DNA of 64,000 nucleotides from Pseudomonadota bacterium (GTDB lineage Bacteria > Pseudomonadota > Gammaproteobacteria > Burkholderiales > Burkholderiaceae_C). Below, piece by piece: positions 1-7,361 of the stretch (positions are counted from its first letter, which is position 1; the number at the start of each line of letters is the position of its first letter). The DNA lies in NCBI GenBank assembly GCA_021799355.1, contig JAJZAQ010000001.1:1-64000 (forward strand), written 5' to 3'. The position numbers and the translations under genes were made by a program. The notes beneath the pieces are model-generated. The model had not been told where the DNA came from. It did no database searches and worked only from the letters and a program-made list of their open reading frames with translations.

Positions 1-48
1 ATCTCTCCTGAGCCTCGAATAATCTGCTATATTTATTGGCTTGGTCGA

Positions 49-126
<78 letters not shown>

Positions 127-156
127 GAAACAACGCAAAATCAACGAGTTAGAAAC

Positions 157-187
157 AATCCCACGTTTGCAGCGTGGGATTTTTTTT
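157..187 (+). terminator. Rho-independent terminator after tRNA-Pro
   Basis: Perfect 9-bp stem AATCCCACG/CGTGGGATT with a 7-nt loop, then a run of T. It lies 31 bp past the tRNA and inside the element, so the element supplies a replacement terminator for the tRNA it splits from the original one (17657-17689). Confidence 0.85.
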
Positions 188-194
188 GCCGTTT

Positions 195-278
195 GTGGGA
201 ACGCATTCCCACTGGATTCCCACAGCGACTACTGCCCCATACCTGCGCATACTTCCGCAATTCCCACCCGATTCCCAC
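195..278. repeat. ATTCCCAC repeats, putative integrase arm sites (left)
   Basis: Four direct copies of ATTCCCAC at 204, 216, 260 and 271, plus an inverted GTGGGA at 195. The same octamer occurs twice at the right end (17510 and 17521), just upstream of the integrase start. Known: tyrosine integrases bind short arm-type repeats flanking the core site. Assignment to the integrase is inference from placement and exclusivity to both ends. Confidence 0.6.
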
Positions 279-409
279 TCGCCGCTGAAGCCAGAAATTC
301 ACGGTGAATTTCTGGGAACTAGATTTGTTGCGCATATTTCTACATTGCGCCGTGCGGGATTTCGTGCAGAGCTTGCTTCCCTGAGTATTTGCGGGTATAG
401 TTACACCAA

Positions 410-610
410 CGCCTGGGGTCGCGCCCAGGAAAAAAAGAGCGCCGGGGTCGTGCCCCGGGAGCGAGTGGGTACGGGGCGCACGGCCCCGGCGCGCCGTTCC
501 CTCGGGGATAGTGTCCAGGCCCCGAGGGAACGGCGGCGGTGCGGTGGTTGTTTGCAGGCAGGCTTGCAAGACGCGTGCAAGCACGGACGGGCCACCGGGT
601 AACACCGCAA
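410..610. other. Gene-free region with tandem stem-loops
   Basis: No gene is supported between the arm repeats and 675. The stretch holds several perfect inverted repeats: CCGGGG (442-447)/CCCCGG (453-458); CGGGGC (472-477)/GCCCCG (483-488); a 16-bp stem at 492-507/520-535 with a 12-nt loop; and GCTTGCA (562-568)/TGCAAGC (576-582). None is followed by a T-run, so they are not simple terminators. They could be sites for the HTH protein encoded next door, excision control sites or a single-strand origin. Confidence 0.6.
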
Positions 611-674
611 GCACTGCAGTGCTGCGCCATGCGTGAAGGGCACGCCGGACATTCCTCCCTAGGAGTGTGCGGCC

Positions 675-959
675 ATGCCCACTATTCAGCCTTTACTTCT
701 CAGCATCGAGGACGCGGCGCGGGCGCTTAGCCTGGCGCCTCAAACCCTGCGCAACCTAATGGCGCGGGGTCAGTGCCCATTCCCCACAGTAAAAATCGGC
801 GCGCGCCGACTGGTTCCCGCCGCTGCGCTGCAGCAGTTTGTGGATAGCCTGTCGGGCGCCAGCGCCCCGGCCCAGGCACCCCAGCCAGACCCCGCCCCAA
901 CGGCTCCCACCCGCCGCCCAGGTCGCCCGCGGCTGGGCGTGAAAGGGGGTGCAGCATGA
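675..959 (+). CDS. AlpA/excisionase-like HTH protein
   Basis: A 94-residue protein. Residues ~8-55 (SIEDAARALSLAPQTLRNLM, then the VKIGARRLVP wing) fit the winged-helix fold of AlpA/excisionase (MerR-like) proteins; the tail is Pro/Ala-rich and ends in a basic GRPR segment. ATG 675 has a TAGGAG ribosome site 9 nt upstream. It is the first gene of a chain of overlapping replication genes (ATGA overlap with the next). Family role: directionality factor or repressor of integrase or early genes. Which of these applies cannot be told from sequence. Confidence 0.72.
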   Translation: MPTIQPLLLSIEDAARALSLAPQTLRNLMARGQCPFPTVKIGARRLVPAAALQQFVDSLSGASAPAQAPQPDPAPTAPTRRPGRPRLGVKGGAA

Positions 960-1417
960 CCCCCGCCCGCCTGCTGGCCGCGCTGCCAGCCCACGCCGCC
1001 GAAGCCCTAACTGCAGCCCGCAGGTTTTACCCAAGCATCGATGCTGCAGATGCATGGATCGCCGCGGCTAGCCATCCTGACCGCGAAGCAACAGGGCTAG
1101 CCGACTTTCTCACCGCGCAGGCCCGCCGCATGGCGGGCGGCGCCCTGCAAACCCTGCGCGCAGGGGGTGAGGGCGTGCCATTTGACCAGGCAGACCCGGG
1201 CATGGGCGGAGCAGATCCGCTGCAAATCCTGCTGGCTTGTGAGGCCGCCGCCGAGGCAATGGGCGCCGCTGGCGTAGCCCTGGCCGAGCCGGAGCCATCT
1301 CCTACCTGCACCGCAGACCTGGCCGCCCGCCTGGGCTGCACCCAACGTCGCGTGCAACAAGTGCTGGCTGATCGGCGCGAGCTAGAAGCGCTGGGCCAAG
1401 CCGAGCTTTTCGTGTGA
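956..1417 (+). CDS. Hypothetical protein with C-terminal HTH-like segment
   Basis: 153 residues, Ala-rich, no recognised family. Its start overlaps the stop of the HTH gene (ATGA), which implies translational coupling. The C-terminal part (about 122-153, DLAARLGCTQRRVQQVLADR) reads like a helix-turn-helix. It may be a replication or regulatory accessory of the adjacent zinc-finger and helicase genes; this is inferred from position only. Confidence 0.6.
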   Translation: MTPARLLAALPAHAAEALTAARRFYPSIDAADAWIAAASHPDREATGLADFLTAQARRMAGGALQTLRAGGEGVPFDQADPGMGGADPLQILLACEAAAEAMGAAGVALAEPEPSPTCTADLAARLGCTQRRVQQVLADRRELEALGQAELFV

Positions 1418-1431
1418 GGGGGGTCGAGAAA

Positions 1432-1896
1432 ATGGAAAAAGGTCTTGACCTGATTATCTCCCGCCTGCCACACCGGGTTTATAAATCGCCATTAGGGGAA
1501 AACATTCGAGCATTTAGGACAAAATGCCCGGTTTGCAACGGGCATGGCTGGCCGCTCTCCCTTGCAGAAAATGGCGACGGCTTGCTTTTGATCAATTGTT
1601 TTGCGGGCTGCAATCGGGAAAGCATTTTAGCGTCGATCGGTTTGGATTGGTCGCAAGTTCTGCCCGACAAACCGGGTTGGCACCGCAAAAAAGGCATCAG
1701 CCCTGATAAATGGGGCAGCCTAATGTCAGCCGTTGATGCGCTTTTTCAGGCGCACGTCGATTTGCTGGCAATTTGCTCGCCATATATGGACATTCCCGAG
1801 CTCGAAAATGCGCTTGAAGCGATTTTGCACGCCGGGGAACGTATGGAAATGGTTAAAAAGATGGCGAAAAACGCCATCCGCGGGGGGGCAAAATGA
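1432..1896 (+). CDS. Zinc-ribbon (CHC2-like) primase-associated protein
   Basis: 154 residues from ATG 1432, preferred over GTG 1414 because GAGGGGGG lies just upstream. The N-terminal part carries CPVC, then CFAGC about 30 residues later, the zinc-finger pattern of CHC2/DnaG-type primases. The rest lacks a visible TOPRIM domain. It overlaps the downstream helicase gene (ATGA), so the pair probably forms a split primase-helicase, as opposed to the fused P4 alpha protein. Base composition is clearly more AT-rich than the flanking genes. Confidence 0.72.
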   Translation: MEKGLDLIISRLPHRVYKSPLGENIRAFRTKCPVCNGHGWPLSLAENGDGLLLINCFAGCNRESILASIGLDWSQVLPDKPGWHRKKGISPDKWGSLMSAVDALFQAHVDLLAICSPYMDIPELENALEAILHAGERMEMVKKMAKNAIRGGAK

Positions 1897-3287
1897 ACAC
1901 GAACACCAAAGCCAAAGCCAAACCCAAACCGACGGCAAAACCGGCAAAACCGGACGAAAAACAAAATGACGCGCCGCCGTCGCCGGAATTGGAGTTTTCC
2001 AGCTTGATCGCCGCAAACCCTAATTTTGTGAGCGATGGGTCGATTATTTATGCATGGGACGGCGATATTTGGTCGCCCATTGAACCCGGCGAAATGGAAA
2101 AGAAAGCATTTAATTGGCTTTCCAGCCATGAGCGCCACAAATCGCGCGCCACGCCCAGGCTTGCCACATCCTGCGCCGCCGCCGCTTTGCTCAAAGCCCG
2201 CCCCCTGCCCAAAATCGAAATCAAGAATCGCATTATTTTGCCCCTGCAAAATGGTTATTTGCATGTCGATTTTGAAAAGGGGCAACTGGAACTGAAAAAA
2301 CCAGAAAAGGGCATCGGGCTTGCTTATAAAATCAAGTGTGATTTTCTGCCCGAAGCGCAAGCGCCCCTGTTCCACAAATTCCTTGCAGAAATCCTGCCCG
2401 ACGCGGAGACGCGCGATTATGTGCAGGAATATGCGGGGTATACTCTCATGCCCGACACGAGATATCAGTCCGGCATGTGGTGGTTGGGCAGTGGAGCAAA
2501 TGGAAAATCAACCTTGGTGGAAATCATCGCCGCGCTGCACGCCAAAATTAGCAGCATCGGACTGGCCAATCTGGACGGGTTTGCGCTGGTCTCTTTGGTT
2601 GGCGCCAGTCTGGTTTGGGTGGATGAAACCCCGCGGCGAATCGATGAACAGCGGCTGAAAACGCTCATATCGGGCGGGGTCGTGCAAATCGACCGCAAAT
2701 TCCGCGACCCGATCAACTTAAAACCGTTCGCAAAATGGATTATTTGCGGCAATGAATTGCCCGCAATTTCCGACCAGACACACGGTTTTTGGCGCCGATT
2801 TGCCGTTGTCGATTTCAAGCGACAATTTGCCGACCATGAAAAAGACCCGTTGCTTGCCCGGAAAATCATTGAAAATGAGCTATCCGGGGTGCTGAATTGG
2901 GCCATTGCCGGGCTTTTAAGGCTTGTTCAACGCGGGCGTTTTCCTGTCATCAGCGCGCAGATGCGTGATATTCTGGAAACCGGCCAGCGCGAAACCAACA
3001 ATGTTTTGGCGTGGTGGCAAGATGAGCGGGGCGTTTTGAGCGATGCCGATTTTACATCGCGCACAGATGTTTACAGCGATTACCGCTTCCACGCGCAAAT
3101 GCACGGGACGATGCCTGTTTCAGCCGAGCGATTTTGGGCACGGGTCAAGCAAATTTTGGGCGACAAACTCAAAACCCAGGACAAGAAAATCAAAGGCCAA
3201 AAGGTGCGCATGGTGAACATTCAGCTAACGCAATCGCCGGATGATGGGGGGCCGTCGCATTATAACGCATATCAGGCGCGAAAATGA
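1893..3287 (+). CDS. Phage/plasmid P4-type SF3 helicase
   Basis: 464 residues. A Lys/Pro-rich N-terminal tail is followed by a D5_N-like region and an SF3 helicase core: Walker A GSGANGKSTL (~200-210), Walker B ASLVWVDET (~238-246), and the sensor segment KWIICGNE (~283-290). Known: such proteins unwind replication origins of P4-like phages, plasmids and integrative elements. It lies between the zinc-finger gene and an iteron array, so it probably starts replication of the excised circle. Codon use is rich in TTT, AAA and ATT, unlike the transfer genes. Confidence 0.88.
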   Translation: MNTNTKAKAKPKPTAKPAKPDEKQNDAPPSPELEFSSLIAANPNFVSDGSIIYAWDGDIWSPIEPGEMEKKAFNWLSSHERHKSRATPRLATSCAAAALLKARPLPKIEIKNRIILPLQNGYLHVDFEKGQLELKKPEKGIGLAYKIKCDFLPEAQAPLFHKFLAEILPDAETRDYVQEYAGYTLMPDTRYQSGMWWLGSGANGKSTLVEIIAALHAKISSIGLANLDGFALVSLVGASLVWVDETPRRIDEQRLKTLISGGVVQIDRKFRDPINLKPFAKWIICGNELPAISDQTHGFWRRFAVVDFKRQFADHEKDPLLARKIIENELSGVLNWAIAGLLRLVQRGRFPVISAQMRDILETGQRETNNVLAWWQDERGVLSDADFTSRTDVYSDYRFHAQMHGTMPVSAERFWARVKQILGDKLKTQDKKIKGQKVRMVNIQLTQSPDDGGPSHYNAYQARK

Positions 3288-3505
3288 AAACGCAATTTCG
3301 CTTTGATGAGTTCGCCGCATTGCAATCGCGGCTTTCTAAAATCGCGCAGGCAACCCCTCAAATGACAGATGATCAGCGCGAAGCCTTTGAGGAGCGCGCC
3401 GCGATCCTGGAATTTTGCGCTGGTCTGGAGCGGGCAGAGGCAGAGCGCCAGGCACTTGCCATGCTGCCCACCTCGTCCCCTACTGCTCCACAAAGGGAAG
3501 ACTAA
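3284..3505 (+). CDS. Small hypothetical protein
   Basis: 73 residues, mostly charged and predicted helical (residues ~5-60), overlapping the helicase stop by ATGA and followed by a strong terminator, so it is the last gene of the replication operon. No family recognised. The coupling suggests a replication or copy-control accessory. Confidence 0.6.
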   Translation: MKTQFRFDEFAALQSRLSKIAQATPQMTDDQREAFEERAAILEFCAGLERAEAERQALAMLPTSSPTAPQRED

Positions 3506-3535
3506 GCCCCCACTTCCACCCGCCGCCTTCCTCTA

Positions 3536-3564
3536 GCCCGCCCATCCGACGCGGGCTTTTTTTT
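3536..3564 (+). terminator. Terminator of the replication operon
   Basis: Stem GCCCGC/GCGGGC (3536-3541/3551-3556) with a 9-nt loop, followed by eight T. It ends the operon that starts at 675. Confidence 0.88.
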
Positions 3565-3605
3565 ACGCACCAGCCGCACGCCAGCACACAGGGCAGGGCC
3601 ATAAA

Positions 3606-3868
3606 GGTGGCAGGTTGAGGTGGCAAGTCTCGCCCCCAACCTGCCACCCGCGAACCCTATGATTCTAAACAGATTTTCCCCTCCGGTGGCAGGTGGCAGG
3701 TTAGAACCCAAAACTTGCACCTGCGTGTGCGCGCGTGCGCGCGCGCGTGTAAAAGTTCAGAAACAACCTGCCACCTGCCACCTTTTGCCAAAAACACACG
3801 ATAAATCAATGGGTTACGAGGTGGCAAGTTCATTTTTTAACCTGCCACCCAACCTGCCACCTGCCACC
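3606..3868. repeat. Iteron array, putative replication origin
   Basis: The 11-mer GGTGGCARGTT recurs in both orientations. Forward copies are at 3606, 3619, 3685-3702 (two overlapping) and 3820. Inverted copies (AACCTGCCACC) are at 3638, 3765-3782 (two overlapping), 3839 and 3851-3868 (two overlapping). Between the halves lies an alternating purine-pyrimidine tract (3721-3750, CG/TG repeats, Z-DNA-prone) and an A-rich stretch. Known: P4-type helicases initiate at iteron clusters next to their gene. A regulator-binding site array is the alternative. The rest of the gap (3869-4091) holds one further GGTGGCAG and a GGGGGC/GCCCCC hairpin, but no gene I can support. Confidence 0.72.
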
Positions 3869-4091
3869 AACAGGCGCGCGGGGCGCGCCAAAAAGGCAAC
3901 CGCGCGAAAGGAATGTGGCCCAGAGGCTCTAAAACGCGATTGGCGCCGTTTTTTTGTCGGGTGGCTACAACCCTACACGCGCCGCCCGTTCTCGGCTCCA
4001 ACGGGCTAAAAAAGGATTTTGCGGTGGGGTTGGGGTGGCAGCTTTCCTTTCGCGTGGGGAGGGGTTGGGGGCCGCCCCCGGCCCCTCATTC

Positions 4092-4152
4092 ATTTCGCCG
4101 CGGGGTGAATAAGGGGTGTGGCCGCCTGGCCCATAGCAACTGGAGAAAACCC
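4092..4152 (+). promoter_or_regulatory. Repeated leader module, copy A
   Basis: ATTTCGCC at 4092, GAATAAGGGGT block, hairpin around GGCC-GCCT-GGCC, and GGAG at 4142, 50 nt after the box; start codon at 4153. The same layout occurs at 7026, 10148 and 12491. It opens the transcription unit that includes the coupling protein. Confidence 0.68.
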
Positions 4153-4449
4153 ATGTCTGACTACCGCAACACCCGCATCCTTTTTCAAGGCAGCGCCCCC
4201 CAATGCTCAATCACGGCCGCCCGAGTTCTGGAAGATATTTGTCTGGCCCTATCCAACTCCGATCAGGACTTTTTGCAATTGTTTGATGAATGCGCCGAAC
4301 GGATTAAAGCCACAGGAGGCCGCGACAACTTTTTATCCACCCTAGCCCTAACTACCTTGGTGCTAACCCTGCGGGCGGGGCGTGTGTTGGCCGAAACAAG
4401 TATGAGTTCCTCCCACATAACGGTAGGAGGAAATCATACATCGCACTAA
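4153..4449 (+). CDS. Hypothetical protein, first gene of coupling-protein unit
   Basis: 98 residues from ATG 4153, chosen because the leader's GGAG sits 7 nt upstream; the reading frame stays open further upstream without a better start. No family recognised; the middle is helical with a hydrophobic stretch (STLALTTLVLTLRAG). Being first behind leader A and ahead of the coupling protein suggests a transfer-related role, but nothing in the sequence proves it. Confidence 0.6.
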   Translation: MSDYRNTRILFQGSAPQCSITAARVLEDICLALSNSDQDFLQLFDECAERIKATGGRDNFLSTLALTTLVLTLRAGRVLAETSMSSSHITVGGNHTSH

Positions 4450-4510
4450 AACCCGTTGTTTTTCAAGCACTTAGCCAATCATACTTTCTCATACATTGCT
4501 CGGAGCCCCT

Positions 4511-4729
4511 ATGCCAATCCCCAAAATCAGCCTTGCCAACTTGGGCCAATTCTGCCGCTACACCATTTTGGCCCCCGTCCAGGGCGACCTGGCCTACCAG
4601 GGCCGGGCCGTTTTCTTGGCCCCCGGCTCCATCCTTACAAAAAATCGGGCGACCTTTCGGCGCGTTTTCTTTCATAAAACGCAGACGGTCGTTTATTTGT
4701 GCCAACCAACCGGGGGTGATCATGAATAA
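4511..4729 (+). CDS. Small hypothetical protein overlapping T4CP start
   Basis: 72 residues from ATG 4511, with a GGAG-like site (CGGAGCCCCT) upstream. Its last codons overlap the start of the coupling protein by 8 nt in another frame, a pattern of translational coupling. The protein reads like a compact beta-rich domain (QGDLAYQGRAVFLAPG); no family recognised. Confidence 0.55.
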   Translation: MPIPKISLANLGQFCRYTILAPVQGDLAYQGRAVFLAPGSILTKNRATFRRVFFHKTQTVVYLCQPTGGDHE

Positions 4730-6275
4730 TCTTCGCGTTCGGGCGGACGAGGTCATCGCCGCCGCGCTGGGCGGGGCCGCGGCAGGCGCCGCCGCTGGCT
4801 CACCACTGGCGCCCCTATCCCTTTATTTTCCCGGCGCCGCTGCGCTGGCCGGTGCCCTGGCCGCCGCCGCGCTGGCCGCCCGGCAGCCAGAAATAGAGCA
4901 CAAAAGGGGCGCCCGGTATTACCCACAGCCCACCGCTGCCAAGTCCGCCCTACAAGCCCAGGAGGGGCCTGATGCCGATGGCATCACCATCGGCGGCGTT
5001 TGCTTATCAAAAACGCGCGAGGTCGGCCATTTTTATGTTTTAGGGTTGCCGGGTGCTGGCAAAACGGTTTTGCTGTCCAGCGTTTTGCAGCAAGTCCTGT
5101 CACGCGGCGACGCTATATTGCTGCACGATCCCAAGGGCGACTACACCACCCATACCCCCAACGCCCTATTGCTGGGGCCGTGGGATAACCGCGCCGCGAT
5201 TTGGGCTGTGGGCGACGATATAAACACCCCGCCCCGGGCGCAGGAATTTGCTCGCATTTTAATTGGCGAACAGGGCTTGCGTGGAGAAAACGCCTTTTTC
5301 TACAACGCTGCCCGCCAGCTTTTAGCCGCCCTGGTGCGCAGCCTGCCCCCGGATTGGGGATGGGCTGATTTACACCAGGCGCTATGTTTACCACCCGACC
5401 AGCTTGCCCGCCAGGCCGCCAGCTCCGACCCGCAAATTATGCAGGTTTTGCCAAGCTTAACCAGTTTGGGCGGCGAGGCCAGTACGGCAGAAAAAGGCAT
5501 TTTGGCGACCCTTGCCGAGCGCACCGCCTGGATTGCCCAAATGGCCGCTGTGGACAATCCAGCACGCCAGCGCATTAGCCTGCGCAACTGGCTTAAAGCC
5601 CCCGCCGCGCCATTGGTGTTAAACAACAACGCCAATTATGCGACCGCCGCCAGTGCCTTATTTGGCGCGGCATTGGCAATCATCGCCGATTACATCGCCA
5701 GTCCCGATATGCCAGAAAAACCCGCCAGCTCGCCGGGGCTGTGGGTGATTTTGGATGAAATGCCGCAGCTTGGCCCCGCAGCATTCCCGGCCATCCAAAA
5801 AATCGAGGAAATCGGGCGCAGTCGTGGCGTTAGGGTTATTCGCGCGCAGCAGGATGAAAGCCAATTAGCCGCGCTGGTCGGCCGGGAAAAAGCCGCCCCG
5901 ATGCTGGCAATGCAAAGCACCAAGATTTACTGCAAAGTGTCGGATTTGACCGCTGCCGCTATAGCTCAGCGTATAGGCGAGAGGGAGATTATCCGCTATT
6001 CCACCACTGCCCAATCCGGCGCGGTGGCGGGCAAAACCGCAACACCAGACCGCCAGCCGGTTATTAGCCCTGCCGATTTAATGGGCCTTGCCATTACCCC
6101 GGATGGCCCCGAAATAATCATGCAAATCGGCGACGTTCTCGGAAAACTGGTGCAGCCATTCCCGCCTAAGCCGACCGCCACGCAGCCGCCATTTGTGGAA
6201 AGTCCAGAATGGCGGGACGGCATTAGCGCCGTGAAATCCCCCGAATTGTCCGCACTTGACGAGGTGTTATCGTGA
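4722..6275 (+). CDS. TraD/VirD4-like type IV coupling protein
   Basis: 517 residues from ATG 4722, which follows GGGGG. An Ala/Gly-rich hydrophobic N-terminal segment (~10-52) fits a membrane anchor. The Walker A motif GLPGAGKTVL is at ~108-117, followed by DPKGDY, and Walker B WVILDEMPQ at ~341-349, then GRSRGVRVI and QDESQL, as in TraD/TrwB ATPases. Role: inner-membrane ATPase that brings the relaxosome to a type IV secretion channel. The element lacks the channel, so this protein probably docks to that of a co-resident element. The stop overlaps the next gene (GTGA). Confidence 0.88.
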   Translation: MNNLRVRADEVIAAALGGAAAGAAAGSPLAPLSLYFPGAAALAGALAAAALAARQPEIEHKRGARYYPQPTAAKSALQAQEGPDADGITIGGVCLSKTREVGHFYVLGLPGAGKTVLLSSVLQQVLSRGDAILLHDPKGDYTTHTPNALLLGPWDNRAAIWAVGDDINTPPRAQEFARILIGEQGLRGENAFFYNAARQLLAALVRSLPPDWGWADLHQALCLPPDQLARQAASSDPQIMQVLPSLTSLGGEASTAEKGILATLAERTAWIAQMAAVDNPARQRISLRNWLKAPAAPLVLNNNANYATAASALFGAALAIIADYIASPDMPEKPASSPGLWVILDEMPQLGPAAFPAIQKIEEIGRSRGVRVIRAQQDESQLAALVGREKAAPMLAMQSTKIYCKVSDLTAAAIAQRIGEREIIRYSTTAQSGAVAGKTATPDRQPVISPADLMGLAITPDGPEIIMQIGDVLGKLVQPFPPKPTATQPPFVESPEWRDGISAVKSPELSALDEVLS

Positions 6276-6853
6276 CCGCATTTTTGCTGCGCCTACTGCT
6301 GGCCGTCGTTGTGGCGATATTAACCGCCGCGTATTACCACATCATTTTCCCCGCCGAAATATCGTACTTTATCGGCGCCGCCTTTGGTGTCCTCGAACTG
6401 TTATCGCCGCTGCTCATATCGCGCTACAGCGCCGCATCGGGCGCTGCCCGGGCATTTGGCGCGATATTAAAATACGGCGCGCCATTGGTTTTGTGGCCTG
6501 GCATTGCCTGGGTTATCCTGCAATTTCTGCCCAATCGCCCCGCCGCCGCTGCGCTGGCTGCAGGGCTGGCCGCAATCGCCGGGGTATTTGCTGCCGGGCA
6601 TGGGCAAAACCGCGATACAGCCCGCAATTTTGCCGCCATTATATCCGGCGCAACGGTATTGCTTGGCATGGCCCAGGCTATCCCGGCGGGGTATTTTGCC
6701 GCTACGATGGCCTGCATCGCCGCTGCTATCAGCATTGCCACGATTCGCGCTGCCATATTATGGCCGGAAAAGCAGCGGGCATATTGCGATTACGGCATTA
6801 TTATTGCCCTTGCTGGCGGGGCAGTAAATGCCGCCTTAGCCCTTATTACCTAA
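6272..6853 (+). CDS. Multi-spanning membrane protein
   Basis: 193 residues from GTG 6272, overlapping the coupling-protein stop. Almost entirely hydrophobic, with about six predicted membrane spans separated by short polar turns. No family recognised. The overlap with the coupling protein and position just before the candidate oriT point to a role in docking or transfer; an entry-exclusion function is possible but unproven. Confidence 0.65.
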   Translation: MTAFLLRLLLAVVVAILTAAYYHIIFPAEISYFIGAAFGVLELLSPLLISRYSAASGAARAFGAILKYGAPLVLWPGIAWVILQFLPNRPAAAALAAGLAAIAGVFAAGHGQNRDTARNFAAIISGATVLLGMAQAIPAGYFAATMACIAAAISIATIRAAILWPEKQRAYCDYGIIIALAGGAVNAALALIT

Positions 6854-7025
6854 CACCCCAAGGGAAGGCCGCCCATGAATGGGCTAGTCGCAGACACGAC
6901 GCACCCGTGCCTGCGCCGGGAACCCGCTTCATTGCTTGCTCCCCCTGTCCGACATGCGACCATGCGCCTTGTCCCCGCCGGGGCCGCGCAGCCCGCATGG
7001 TTGCTTGCTTCCGGCGTCGGACAGC
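6854..7025. other. Candidate origin of transfer (oriT)
   Basis: A gene-free stretch just upstream of the relaxosome genes. It has a perfect 9-bp inverted repeat CTGTCCGAC (6945-6953)/GTCGGACAG (7016-7024), a direct repeat TTGCTTGCT (6932-6940 and 7001-7009), two CATGCG copies (6953, 6961), and a CCCCG/CGGGG dyad near 6972. Known: MOBF elements carry oriT near trwA/trwC-type genes with such repeats. The exact nick site cannot be placed by eye. Confidence 0.5.
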
Positions 7026-7087
7026 ATTTCGCCTGGCGGTGCATAGGGGGTGCAGGCAATCCGCCTGCGACCCAATGGAGATCGGTT
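7026..7087 (+). promoter_or_regulatory. Repeated leader module, copy B
   Basis: ATTTCGCC at 7026, GCATAGGGGGT, hairpin GCAGGC-AATCC-GCCTGC extended by GGGT/ACCC, then GGAG at 7077 (51 nt after the box) and ATG at 7088. This copy has the strongest stem of the four. Confidence 0.7.
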
Positions 7088-7348
7088 ATGAAAATTGAGT
7101 TTCGTGTAACCCCCGAGCAATACGCCTTTATTTCCCGTGTAGCCGCCGAGCAGGGCATGTCCCCCGGCCAATACGCCCGGTTTTCCGCGCTGCAATCGGC
7201 CAATATGTCAGCGATTTTGGCCGACCTTGCGTTTATTAAGGCGGAGTTGCCAACCATTATTCCCACCCTTAAATCGGCCATCGCCAATGTCCCCGCCGCC
7301 ATCGTGGAGTATCGAAACAAACTTGCCGCCAACCAAGGGCGGGCCTGA
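7088..7348 (+). CDS. Small relaxosome accessory protein
   Basis: 86 residues from ATG 7088 behind leader B. It starts with a short beta strand (IEFRVTPEQYAFI) and two helices including AAEQGMSPGQYARF, the pattern of ribbon-helix-helix DNA-binding proteins. It sits 13 nt ahead of the relaxase, the place of TrwA/MobC-type accessory proteins that bind oriT. The RHH assignment is by eye. Confidence 0.65.
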   Translation: MKIEFRVTPEQYAFISRVAAEQGMSPGQYARFSALQSANMSAILADLAFIKAELPTIIPTLKSAIANVPAAIVEYRNKLAANQGRA

Positions 7349-7361
7349 AAGGAGTTGAGCA

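Noticed and set aside
3620-4009. Open frame of 129 codons running through the iteron array
   Set aside because: It is made of the repeated GGTGGCAGG units and has no ribosome site or protein-like composition; the array is better explained as DNA sites.
4092-4152. Leader modules as ordinary sigma-70 promoters
   Set aside because: No -35/-10 pair at 16-18 bp spacing is shared among the four copies, and the conserved part extends through a hairpin to the ribosome site.
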